Part shown: positions 16,963 to 23,443 of the stretch, piece after piece
How positions within the stretch are numbered: position 1 is the first letter of the stretch
Layout of the letters: the number at the start of each line of letters is the position of its first letter
Origin: Desulfobacteraceae bacterium
Lineage (GTDB): Bacteria; Desulfobacterota; Desulfobacteria; Desulfobacterales; Desulfobacteraceae
DNA length: 24,890 bases
Assembly: GCA_003354055.1 (NCBI GenBank)
Contig: PIVQ01000032.1
Span: forward strand, 1-24,890
Reading direction: 5' to 3'
The notes under the pieces: model-generated
The model's database searches: none
Seen by the model: the letters and a program-made list of their open reading frames with translations, nothing else
What the model was told of the DNA's origin: nothing
Translations under genes and position numbers: made by a program

Positions 16963-17874
16963 TTACGAATCAGTTTTATTCCATGCCGTATAAATGGCCT
17001 TCCTCAAAATACGAAATACCGGATCGTTTTTCTTTTCTGCCAAAAAGGAAAAATAGAGCTTACACTGAATAGGTTCTGTCTCCCAAGTAAAAATTCCCCC
17101 AGTAGACACGTCACTTTTGCATTCTTCAGCCAACAAAAGTGCCCCTCCTAAACCTTGTCTTACAAGGTCCAATTTCGTAAGTTCATCGTTTGTTGAAATC
17201 GTGTTTAAAAGGGAATAACCTTTGTTTTCAAAAAGTTTTTTTGCAATCTCCTGGAACGGACAATAGCCGTCTGAACAGATCCAGGGTAGTTGAGCCAATT
17301 CTTTCCAGCCATTATATTTTAGACGATGTTTAAAAGTTGTCGGAATGGCAATACATAGATCAACAGTCGTAAGATAGATTGAAGAAATCTCTTTTTTTGA
17401 TATTTCACTAAACACATACCCGGCATCAAACTTCCCAGTTAGTAAGCTTTCAATGATCTTCCCCGTTGAAGAGGGTTCAAAGCTAATTTCAATATTTGGA
17501 TTCTTTGTGATTTCTGACGCAAATTGTGCAACTTTCAACAAAGCTGGAGGGGCATTGAGTCCGATGACAAATTTTCCTGATACACAATTTCTTAATTCAG
17601 CAACCTGGTTATGAAGACTCCGGGTGGATGCTATAATTTTTTCTGCCTGCTTTAATAATAATTGCCCTTCATTCGTCAGCGCCATCCCCCTCGGCTTACG
17701 CTCGAAAAGTGTAATCAAGAAGTCTTCTTCCAGAGCTTTTATATGTCCACTTACTGTCGGTGGGGTAATATGAAGCCGTTGGGAAGCTTTTTTAATACTG
17801 CCTTCATTTGCAACGGTCACAAAACTTTGTAAGTGGTAAAATTCCATAGTTGTCAATTTAACACTATATTCCAT
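16963..17874 (-). CDS. LysR-type transcriptional regulator
   Basis: A 303-residue LysR family regulator. The winged helix-turn-helix is at about residues 10-70 (FYHLQSFVTVANEGSIKKAS, then TPPTVSGHIKALEE and LFERKPRGMALTNEG). The remainder forms the effector-binding periplasmic-binding-like domain. A start at the internal ATG encoding MEFYHLQSF (codon 10, 17847) is equally plausible. It is divergent from a small rhodanese gene, a common LysR arrangement, with 140 bp between them and two palindromes in that gap. Base use is visibly richer in A and T than in neighbouring genes, which may mean later acquisition. The inducer is unknown; a sulfur-related compound is a guess from the neighbour. Confidence 0.92.
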   Translation of the reverse strand: MEYSVKLTTMEFYHLQSFVTVANEGSIKKASQRLHITPPTVSGHIKALEEDFLITLFERKPRGMALTNEGQLLLKQAEKIIASTRSLHNQVAELRNCVSGKFVIGLNAPPALLKVAQFASEITKNPNIEISFEPSSTGKIIESLLTGKFDAGYVFSEISKKEISSIYLTTVDLCIAIPTTFKHRLKYNGWKELAQLPWICSDGYCPFQEIAKKLFENKGYSLLNTISTNDELTKLDLVRQGLGGALLLAEECKSDVSTGGIFTWETEPIQCKLYFSFLAEKKNDPVFRILRKAIYTAWNKTDS

Positions 17875-17894
17875 ATGTGTCTGTTAAAATTTTC

Positions 17895-17909
17895 CGAACT
17901 ATAGGTTCG
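17895..17909. promoter_or_regulatory. Palindrome near the LysR start, candidate operator
   Basis: CGAAC (17895-17899) and GTTCG (17905-17909) form a perfect 5-bp inverted repeat around TATAG, flanked by T-rich and A-rich runs. It lies 20 bp before the LysR start codon, suitable for autoregulation. The 15-bp size suits a LysR box. Inference only. Confidence 0.45.
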
Positions 17910-17956
17910 AAAAATATGAATTCTTTTCTTTTAATTTTATGCTTATTTTAGAATTC

Positions 17957-17973
17957 AGTTCTTTGAAGGAACT
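17957..17973. promoter_or_regulatory. Palindrome upstream of the rhodanese gene, candidate LysR activation site
   Basis: AGTTCTTTGAAGGAACT at 17957-17973 pairs at all but one of its eight positions around a central G. It lies about 41 bp before the rhodanese start, where a LysR activator could contact RNA polymerase. It shares the GTTC/GAAC half-site with the palindrome at 17895-17909. Confidence 0.45.
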
Positions 17974-18014
17974 TTAATTTAAGAATCGTAAAAAGGAAAC
18001 GAAAGGAATTCATT

Positions 18015-18407
18015 ATGAACAAACAGATTGAATTTTATGAAAATAAGCTGGCCTTCGAGATTGATCCTGCTGATTTATATTATTCTCTCCAAAATCAAGA
18101 AGACATTGTTGTTGTTGATGCAAGACAACCTCATGGTTTTGAAAAAGAGCACATTCCCGGCGCGTTAAATTTACCACATAAGGACATGAAAATTGAAAGT
18201 ACCAATGGTTTTGACAAGTCAAAGACATATGTTTGTTATTGTGATGGCATCGGCTGTAACGCCTCTACAAAAGGCGCATTAAATATGGCTAAGTTGGGCT
18301 TTAAAGTGAAAGAACTGATGGGAGGAATCGAATGGTGGAAATTTGATGGATATGCCACAGAGGGGACCAACCCGTTTAAAGGATCCGGTATTCAATGTGC
18401 TTGTTAA
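18015..18407 (+). CDS. Cytoplasmic single-domain rhodanese with C-terminal CxC
   Basis: A 130-residue rhodanese without signal peptide, so a cytoplasmic sulfurtransferase. Landmarks are IVVVDARQPHGFEKEHIPGALNL... (about 31 onward), the active-site loop CYCDGIGCNASTKGA with C74, C76 and C81, and LMGGIEWWKFDGY. C81 is the likely persulfide carrier, as in the YCxxxxCN subgroup; the classic arginine is absent from the loop. The protein ends in QCAC, an additional CxC pair (C128, C130) that could relay sulfur or bind metal. AAGGAAT precedes the ATG at a good distance. It is divergent from the LysR gene and shares its AT-rich composition. Confidence 0.88.
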   Translation: MNKQIEFYENKLAFEIDPADLYYSLQNQEDIVVVDARQPHGFEKEHIPGALNLPHKDMKIESTNGFDKSKTYVCYCDGIGCNASTKGALNMAKLGFKVKELMGGIEWWKFDGYATEGTNPFKGSGIQCAC

Positions 18408-18549
18408 TTCATCCGGAGTGTTGAGGATACGATCAGTGGTGTCTAAGGTGTCCATTACCTGTTGCCAAGATGTCAGTCAGAAGAGGTGGTGACTTCTTTT
18501 GTTATTCATTTGCAGCTTTTCCAGCTTTGGACTTTTCTTGCTGAATTAT

Positions 18550-18593
18550 AAAATCGCCCCTCCTGACATCCAACCCTGATGCCGGAAGGGGCG
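18550..18593 (-). terminator. Rho-independent terminator of the acetate kinase gene
   Basis: On the minus strand a long hairpin begins CGCCCCT and closes with AGGGGCG (18593-18587 with 18561-18555). An inner GCATC/GATGT pairing extends it, and ATTTTAT follows. It lies 26 bp after the stop codon of acetate kinase. Confidence 0.8.
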
Positions 18594-18618
18594 CTGTAAG
18601 TCTTTTAAGCTTTAAGAC

Positions 18619-19797
18619 TCAGGCCTTATCCAGAACAGCCCGGGTCTCAATGGCAATCTGGCGTTCTTCATCCGTTGGCACTACCCAGACCTGGACCCGG
18701 CTGTCAGCCGTGTGAATGGTATGGGGTGCAGGATTCCGGACATTGTTGATTTTCTCATCAATGTCAATGCCGAGGAAATCAAGGCCGTCCAGGGCCTTGG
18801 CCCGGACAATCTCATCATTTTCCCCCACACCGGCCGTAAAGACAAGGGCGTCTACCCTTCCTAAAACCGCGGCATAGGCGCCGATGTATTTTTTGATCTG
18901 GTAGGCAAACATGTCAACGGCAAGGGCTGCTTTTGTGTCCCCTTTGGCTGCCTGGTCATGGATATCCCGAAGATCATTGTGGCCGCATATGCCCTTGAGG
19001 CCGCTTTTCTTGTTCAGCACCTCGTCCAGTTCATTCTGAGTCAGTCCTGTATTATCCATGAGATAGCCGAAGATTGCAGGATCAAGATCACCGCATCTTG
19101 TGCCCATCATCACTCCTGCCAGGGGGGTCATGCCCATGGAGGTATCCTGGCACTTCCCGTTTTTTACAGCGGAAATGGAGCAGCCGTTGCCCAGATGCAG
19201 GGTGATCAGGTTGACTTGGTCCGGTTTTTTGCCCATGAGCCTCGCCGTTTCCCTGGCCACATATTTGTGGCTGGTGCCGTGAAAGCCGTATTTCCGGATT
19301 CGATGCTTGGTATAATAGTCATAGGGCAGGGCGTAGAGATAGGCTTTTTCGGGAATGGTCTGGTGGAAGTTGGTATCAAACACCGCCACCTGGGGTTTTC
19401 CCGGAAATAACTCTTCAGCCACCCTGATGCCGATGAGGTTGGGAGGATTATGAAGGGGGGCCAGAGGGTTATTGGCCTCAATGGCTTTTTTCACATCTGA
19501 GGTGATCAGGGTGGCTGCCTTGAAGGATTCTCCGCCCTGGACCACCCGGTGGCCGATGGCATCGATATTCTGGGTAATCTGGTCTGCCATAAGATGCATG
19601 GCAGCCTGATGGTCGGGGATAGCTTGAGTTATTTTGTTTTTTTGAACATCGCCGTTGTCGTAGGTTTTATGGGTCAAAATACCCTCTGGTTCGCCGATGC
19701 GCTCGACAACCCCGCCGGTGATAACCGTGGCCGCCTCCATATCAAATAATTGATACTTGAGTGACGACGACCCTGTATTGATGATCAGAATATTCAT
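18619..19797 (-). CDS. ackA: Acetate kinase
   Basis: A 392-residue acetate kinase interconverting acetyl phosphate plus ADP and acetate plus ATP. The start at 19797 gives the typical N-terminus MNILIINTGSSSLKYQLFD and follows AGGA; the frame is open 72 codons further but that part resembles no acetate kinase. Active-site stretches are all present: NTGSSSLKY, GHRVVQGGE, PLHNPPNLIG, KYGFHGTSHKYV, LHLGNGCSI, GTRCGDLDP, FTAGVGEND and TDEERQIA. In GHRVVQGGE the usual histidine before GGE is glutamine, and FDTNFHQT has N where A is common. No phosphotransacetylase gene adjoins. It lies 79 bp downstream of a GntR regulator on the same strand and may be co-transcribed with it. Confidence 0.96.
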   Translation of the reverse strand: MNILIINTGSSSLKYQLFDMEAATVITGGVVERIGEPEGILTHKTYDNGDVQKNKITQAIPDHQAAMHLMADQITQNIDAIGHRVVQGGESFKAATLITSDVKKAIEANNPLAPLHNPPNLIGIRVAEELFPGKPQVAVFDTNFHQTIPEKAYLYALPYDYYTKHRIRKYGFHGTSHKYVARETARLMGKKPDQVNLITLHLGNGCSISAVKNGKCQDTSMGMTPLAGVMMGTRCGDLDPAIFGYLMDNTGLTQNELDEVLNKKSGLKGICGHNDLRDIHDQAAKGDTKAALAVDMFAYQIKKYIGAYAAVLGRVDALVFTAGVGENDEIVRAKALDGLDFLGIDIDEKINNVRNPAPHTIHTADSRVQVWVVPTDEERQIAIETRAVLDKA

Positions 19798-19876
19798 AAT
19801 ATGTCCTAAAATTAAGCTTGAATGGGTTTGTATCTGAATTTCAAACGGGGTTGCTGTGCCGGTTTCCGGTACGAGG

Positions 19877-20551
19877 CTACTCCCCGTTTGCCGACATGGC
19901 GTAAAACTGTTTGATAAATGCTTCCTGGACCTTATAGGACCAATGCACATCTTTGAGCACCCGGGCTGCTTCCGAAGGATTCTCTTCTTTGAGAAAGCCG
20001 ATGAACCGGTCATGCTCTTCGCAATTCCTCAGTTCCCACTCCGGAATATAGCTCTGGCCCAGGAAATCATAAAGCCTGTGTTTGATGGGAAAAATAAATT
20101 TTTCCAGCAAAGGGTTATCAGACAGACTGTTTACCACGTCATGGAAGGCCAGGTTGGTTTTGAACAACTTTGAAAAGTCATCTTTTTGGATGTCCTTTTT
20201 CATCTGTTCGTTCAAACGTTCCAGTCTGGAAATATGGGCGGGTTTAATCTTGTCAAAACAATCCTGGACAATGGCAGCTTCGATGATGCCGATGCTGTCG
20301 TAAGCATCTTTTACGTCCGTAAGTTCCAGGGCATTGACCATGACTCCCCGTCGAGGAAGAATGGTGACAAAGCCTTCGAGCTCCAGATGGATCAGCGCAT
20401 CCCGCAGGGGTGTCTTGCTGATACCGAGTTGTTCTGCAATTTGGTTCAGGTTGATAGTGGAGCCGGGAATAAGGCCGCCAGTGATCATTTCATTTCGAAG
20501 ATATTCGTATACCTGTTCCCGCAATGATAAAATGTTCAACCGAGTTTTCAT
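19877..20551 (-). CDS. GntR family transcriptional regulator, FCD (FadR) subfamily
   Basis: About 224 residues from the ATG at 20551 (MKTRLNILSLREQVYEYLR). An in-frame ATG at 20578 would add nine residues but sits almost at the predicted transcription start. The N-terminal winged helix contains NLNQIAEQLGISKTPLRDAL, the typical GntR recognition segment with LPRRGVMV as the wing. The C-terminal all-helical FCD domain contains likely metal-binding histidines in NLAFHDVV, PIKHRLYDF and CEEHDRFI. Such regulators bind small carboxylates. It precedes ackA on the same strand and is divergent from an AEC carrier, so control of both, and of a carboxylate, is a reasonable inference. Confidence 0.92.
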   Translation of the reverse strand: MKTRLNILSLREQVYEYLRNEMITGGLIPGSTINLNQIAEQLGISKTPLRDALIHLELEGFVTILPRRGVMVNALELTDVKDAYDSIGIIEAAIVQDCFDKIKPAHISRLERLNEQMKKDIQKDDFSKLFKTNLAFHDVVNSLSDNPLLEKFIFPIKHRLYDFLGQSYIPEWELRNCEEHDRFIGFLKEENPSEAARVLKDVHWSYKVQEAFIKQFYAMSANGE

Positions 20552-20592
20552 TATCTGCTGCCGCCCTTTTTTTTCCATGCCAAATGCTCTTT

Positions 20593-20621
20593 TTTATATA
20601 TGAATTCAAGGGTTCCGTCAA
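20593..20621 (-). promoter_or_regulatory. Sigma-70 promoter of the GntR-ackA unit
   Basis: The minus strand reads TTGACG (20621-20616), a 17-bp spacer and TATAAA (20598-20593), each 5/6 of consensus at ideal spacing. Transcription would begin near 20586, which favours the GntR start codon at 20551 over 20578. Confidence 0.6.
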
Positions 20622-20678
20622 TGATACGGCCCTCGTCCTATTCCGGGAAACAGTCCATGTCATCGGAAATGCCTAAAA

Positions 20679-20704
20679 CTGATATCTAATATATCAGATA
20701 TCAG
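20679..20704. promoter_or_regulatory. 26-bp near-perfect palindrome, candidate GntR operator
   Basis: CTGATATC (20679-20686) and GATATCAG (20697-20704) are exact inverted arms, and the inner bases continue the symmetry, so only one of 13 base pairs is mismatched. The centre is ATATAT. It lies in the shared region between the divergent GntR and AEC genes, 58 bp upstream of the GntR -35 hexamer. Its size and position suit a dimeric FCD regulator. Confidence 0.6.
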
Positions 20705-20739
20705 AACCCGGTCAAGTAAAAACTTATAGGAATTAGGGA

Positions 20740-20769
20740 TTGAATTTTCCAAGATTTTAGCGGTATATA
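20740..20769 (+). promoter_or_regulatory. Possible promoter of the AEC carrier gene
   Basis: TTGAAT (20740-20745), an 18-bp spacer and TATATA (20764-20769) lie about 75 bp before the carrier start. An inverted repeat TTGCCA-N10-TGGCAA (20774-20795) follows at the expected transcription start and could be a second operator. Motif match only. Confidence 0.35.
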
Positions 20770-20844
20770 GCATTTGCCAGAAAAATTATTGGCAATTGCG
20801 ATTTGTCCAGTGTTTGAACCCATAATTTACGGGAAAGGCCGATC

Positions 20845-21759
20845 ATGATCGTACTGAACACCTTGTTTCCTCTGTTTGCGCTTCTGTTGCTGGGAGCTGT
20901 GCTAAAGCAAAAAGGTCTCACCTCTGATCTTTTCCTGAAAACCTCTGACAGGCTGGTTTACTATATCTTTTTTCCGGTAATGCTGTTCTGGAAAGTAGGC
21001 GGATCTGTAAGCAGCGGCGCTTCCAGTACAGGACTCTGCCTGGCCGGTATTCTGGCTGTGGGTGCCGTGTTTCTCCTGAGTCTGATTTATATCCAACGAA
21101 GCGGTGTCGGCAGCTTTCAGGCCGGCTCCTTTTCACAGGCAACCTATCGGTTCAATACCTACATCGGCATGGCCATTGTGGTGGCTGTCCTGGGAGAGGA
21201 AGGGGTAAGGCATTTCGGAATTCTTATCGGGTTCTTGATTCCTGCCATCAATGTTATGGCCGTATCCGTTTTGATCTGGTATTCAAACCAGAGTCTGCCC
21301 CTCGGGGAAAAAATCCGGTTTTTCATCAAAGCCCTGATCGCAAATCCCCTGATATTAGGGTGCGTCGGTGGGATTCTGGTTTCCCGGGGCAGCATTGTTT
21401 TCCCCGTATTTCTCAACAATACCTTTGCCCTGATTTCGTCTGTCACCCTGCCCCTGGCATTGATTTCCATCGGGGGAACCTTAAGTTTCTCGGGCTTTGC
21501 CAGGTTTGGAAAAACCGCATTTGCCGCAGCCGGATTCAAACTCCTGGCCCTGCCTGTGATCGGATTTCTCCTGCTTCACCTCTTTGGGGTGACCGGCATC
21601 CCCTTTAAAACCGGGATGATTTTTTTCTGCCTGCCCACCTCAACCGCCCTCTATATCCTTTCAGCTCAGCTGAACTCAGATCTTGAACTGGCCTCAACCG
21701 CGATCATGATGTCGACACTGTTCTCTTTTGCATCGTTGTCTGTGGCTTTAATTTTATAG
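20845..21759 (+). CDS. AEC (auxin efflux carrier) family transporter
   Basis: A 304-residue membrane protein of about ten helices in two similar halves. It begins IVLNTLFPLFALLLLGAVLKQKG and contains SDRLVYYIFFPVMLF, FRFNTYIG-like RFNTYIGMAIVVAVLG in the middle and FFCLPTSTALYILSAQ near the end. These are landmarks of the AEC family (PF03547), whose bacterial members move malate, malonate or other carboxylates. AAAGG lies 6 nt before the ATG at 20845. It is divergent from the GntR regulator, which probably controls it through the palindrome between them. A link to acetate or a short carboxylate, suggested by ackA, is inference. Confidence 0.9.
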   Translation: MIVLNTLFPLFALLLLGAVLKQKGLTSDLFLKTSDRLVYYIFFPVMLFWKVGGSVSSGASSTGLCLAGILAVGAVFLLSLIYIQRSGVGSFQAGSFSQATYRFNTYIGMAIVVAVLGEEGVRHFGILIGFLIPAINVMAVSVLIWYSNQSLPLGEKIRFFIKALIANPLILGCVGGILVSRGSIVFPVFLNNTFALISSVTLPLALISIGGTLSFSGFARFGKTAFAAAGFKLLALPVIGFLLLHLFGVTGIPFKTGMIFFCLPTSTALYILSAQLNSDLELASTAIMMSTLFSFASLSVALIL

Positions 21760-21777
21760 GGGGCTAAGGATCGGCTC

Positions 21778-21886
21778 CAAAATTACTTGATCTTTTGCTT
21801 TCAAAATACCCGCCGCTTTAAGCAGTTTTCAAGGGGTTTTGGAAACAAGTTTCTGCCCTTCAGGGTATTTAGATCAAGTTATTTTG
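21778..21886. repeat. Large interrupted inverted repeat downstream of the AEC gene
   Basis: CAAAATTACTTGATC (21778-21792) pairs with GATCAAGTTATTTTG (21872-21886) with a single mismatch. Inside it AAATACCC (21804-21811) pairs exactly with GGGTATTT (21863-21870). The apical roughly 50 nt contain GCAG and CTGC plus runs of TTTT and GAAAC. The whole could fold as a long hairpin on either strand. It does not look like a simple terminator. It may be a small repeat element, a 3' UTR structure or a non-coding RNA; no transposase is near. Confidence 0.7.
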
Positions 21887-21904
21887 TAACGATTCCTAAA
21901 AGGT

Positions 21905-21934
21905 ATCGGGGCTGCGGGAAACCGCAGCCCCGAT
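21905..21934 (-). terminator. Hairpin terminator after the TetR gene
   Basis: A perfect 13-bp stem pairs ATCGGGGCTGCGG (21905-21917) with CCGCAGCCCCGAT (21922-21934) around a GAAA loop on the plus strand. On the minus strand it lies 5 bp after the TetR stop and is followed by ACCTTTTAGG, a short T-tract, so it should end that transcript. It could also act on plus-strand transcripts. Confidence 0.8.
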
Positions 21935-21939
21935 GAGAG

Positions 21940-22548
21940 TTACTCAGAGGCGATCTTGCTCTCCAATGTACTGAGAGCTGTTGCCTTCATGAACCGGGCA
22001 ACCTCTTCAACAGTGTCAGGATCATCAATAGAGTTTCTCAGGATCCCGAAGCCTTCTGACAGGGCAAGGATTTTGGCCGCAGCCATTTCCTTGTCAGCTA
22101 CATTGGCCAGGCCGGTATCTTCCCAGGCCTGAATCTCTTCTACCCCGAACTCGATGAATCTGACCATCATGGCTTTGATTTTTTCACGGATTTTTTCATC
22201 CCTGAATCCCATGGCATAACAGGACCAGAACACGGCATCCCGCTGGGGGCGTGTTCCGCTGGTATCAAAGAGGATGTCCAGAAGGCCTGTCAGCCTTTCC
22301 TTGGGGGTGGTCAGGGTTTCCAGTTCCTTGAGATAGTGGTTCATGGAGGAGTCATAGAGAAAATCCACCATCTCCATGATCAGCCCTTCTTTACTTTTAA
22401 AATAATGGATAAGCAGTCCTGAATTTACGCCCATCCGTTTTGCAATTTTACCAATGGTCATCCCTTTAAAGCCTTCTTCTTCAACGACTTTATAGGTATG
22501 TCTCAGAATTTCAGGTTTTCTGATGTGTGATATGCTTTTTCGACCCAT
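21940..22548 (-). CDS. TetR family transcriptional regulator (BetI-like)
   Basis: A 202-residue regulator. The N-terminal helix-turn-helix covers about residues 12-58 (ILRHTYKVVEEEGFKGMTIG, then KRMGVNSGLLIHYFKSKEGL). The C-terminal ligand domain (about 80-195) is all helical and, with TPKERLTGLLDILFD and WSCYAMGFRDEKI, most resembles BetI-type TetR proteins. The ribosome site (AAGG) is distant from the ATG at 22548. The gene stands alone between a terminator and its own good promoter, so its target is not evident. Inverted repeats near the promoter suggest autoregulation. Confidence 0.92.
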   Translation of the reverse strand: MGRKSISHIRKPEILRHTYKVVEEEGFKGMTIGKIAKRMGVNSGLLIHYFKSKEGLIMEMVDFLYDSSMNHYLKELETLTTPKERLTGLLDILFDTSGTRPQRDAVFWSCYAMGFRDEKIREKIKAMMVRFIEFGVEEIQAWEDTGLANVADKEMAAAKILALSEGFGILRNSIDDPDTVEEVARFMKATALSTLESKIASE

Positions 22549-22592
22549 AAAAAATGTTTACCTTCGTTTTATTGTCTGTGCGCTAACTAATC

Positions 22593-22621
22593 AATATATG
22601 GGTCTGATAAAAATTTGTCAA
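22593..22621 (-). promoter_or_regulatory. Strong sigma-70 promoter of the TetR gene
   Basis: The minus strand reads TTGACA (22621-22616), a 17-bp spacer and TATATT (22598-22593): 6/6 and 5/6 of consensus at ideal spacing, giving a leader of about 38 nt. The palindrome TTTCCG-AC-CGGAAA (22640-22653) lies just upstream and may be an operator. Confidence 0.75.
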
Positions 22622-22927
22622 ATTTTTTATTAGAATGATTTTCCGACCGGAAACATCAGCCTGGATTATCGCGGGGATTTGGCAACAATAGTGATTGCCA
22701 AAAAACGTTCCGAAAAACATCAATAGAAAGGGCAACCACTAAAAGGCAAATCGATTGTAGTATACGGTACTTCGCACCTTAAGTGGTAGAAAGAGATACT
22801 ATGGTTTCGGAACATATCTTTGCGATTTGCTATATTTTTAATTTACGCATTTTATTGCGGAGGGGGTGAAAGTTGTTGTCGAGTAGGCGTGGGAGGGGGA
22901 GGGTTTCAGGTCATTCTCACATGGGTT
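22622..22927. other. Gene-free stretch with several inverted repeats
   Basis: I see no credible gene here. It contains three inverted repeats: TTTCCG-AC-CGGAAA (22640-22653), TTTGGCAA-N9-TTGCCAAA (22678-22702, perfect 8-bp arms) and ACCACT/AGTGGT (22735-22740 with 22782-22787). The right part, from about 22855, is G-rich with several GGGGG runs and leads into the 3' end of the DUF697-like gene. An open frame entering from here over that gene on the plus strand is only an antisense shadow. Confidence 0.5.
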
Positions 22928-23443
22928 TTAGTGCTCGATTATGGAGGGGTCGAAGTCTTCCAGGGTGCCGCCGGATTCAAAGTGTTCCATCATTATATCG
23001 CCGATGCCGTATATGATCCGGCCGGCTTTTACGAGAACGGTGAGGCCGCCGCCTGCCGATCCGAGGAACGGTATGACTTTGATCAGGCTGCCGGCCCACA
23101 GGATTTTTTTTCTGCCCCGGGTCAAGGCTTTGATGATGGCGGTTGTGCTTTCCTCTGAGAAATCCAACCCGTATAGGCTGCATAGCCGTTGGATCATTTT
23201 TAGCCCTACGGTATTGATCATTATCATATCCACGATTGGTAAGGGCAGCAGGCCTGTTCCGGAGGCGAATTTTGCATATAATGAGATGATCCGCATGGCC
23301 TTATCCTGTCTGTGCTCATGGATATCCTCCCCCTTTTCCAGGGCTTCGGTCACTTCCTTGTCAATGGGATCATCGGAAAAGTCTTCATAGAGACGTTTTC
23401 TTTTTCGGGTTACTTTTATTTTCTTTATTTCTTTTTCCATCAT
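22928..23443 (-). CDS. DUF697-like membrane-associated protein
   Basis: A 171-residue protein resembling the DUF697/YcjF group. After a very basic N-terminus (KKIKVTRKRKRLYEDF) comes the family-like stretch ASGTGLLPLPIVDMIMINTVGLKMIQ... (about 60-85), then LYGLDFSEES, and a second hydrophobic part with SLIKVIPFLGSAGGGL (about 118-134). The two hydrophobic hairpins suggest membrane association. The start codon overlaps the ParA stop by 4 bp (ATGA), with AGGAGAAGGG just upstream; a second ATG follows at once. The coupling suggests that it works with the ParA-like ATPase, possibly as a membrane partner (inference). Function in this group is unknown. Confidence 0.78.
   Translation of the reverse strand: MMEKEIKKIKVTRKRKRLYEDFSDDPIDKEVTEALEKGEDIHEHRQDKAMRIISLYAKFASGTGLLPLPIVDMIMINTVGLKMIQRLCSLYGLDFSEESTTAIIKALTRGRKKILWAGSLIKVIPFLGSAGGGLTVLVKAGRIIYGIGDIMMEHFESGGTLEDFDPSIIEH

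Noticed and set aside
19798..20013. 72-codon N-terminal extension of acetate kinase
   Set aside because: The extension has no acetate kinase similarity and runs into the GntR gene; ATG 19797 gives the canonical N-terminus and has a ribosome site.
20774..20812. Sigma-54 promoter (TGGCA...) before the AEC gene
   Set aside because: The TGGC element is present, but no GC dinucleotide lies at the required distance.
21905..21934. GAAA-loop hairpin as a CRISPR repeat or integron site
   Set aside because: It is a single copy, without spacers or integrase, and has the position and form of a terminator.
22820..23158. Plus-strand open frame of 112 codons
   Set aside because: It lies antisense to the DUF697-like gene, has low-complexity Gly/Cys-rich sequence at its start and no ribosome site; the minus-strand frame matches a family and is coupled to parA.
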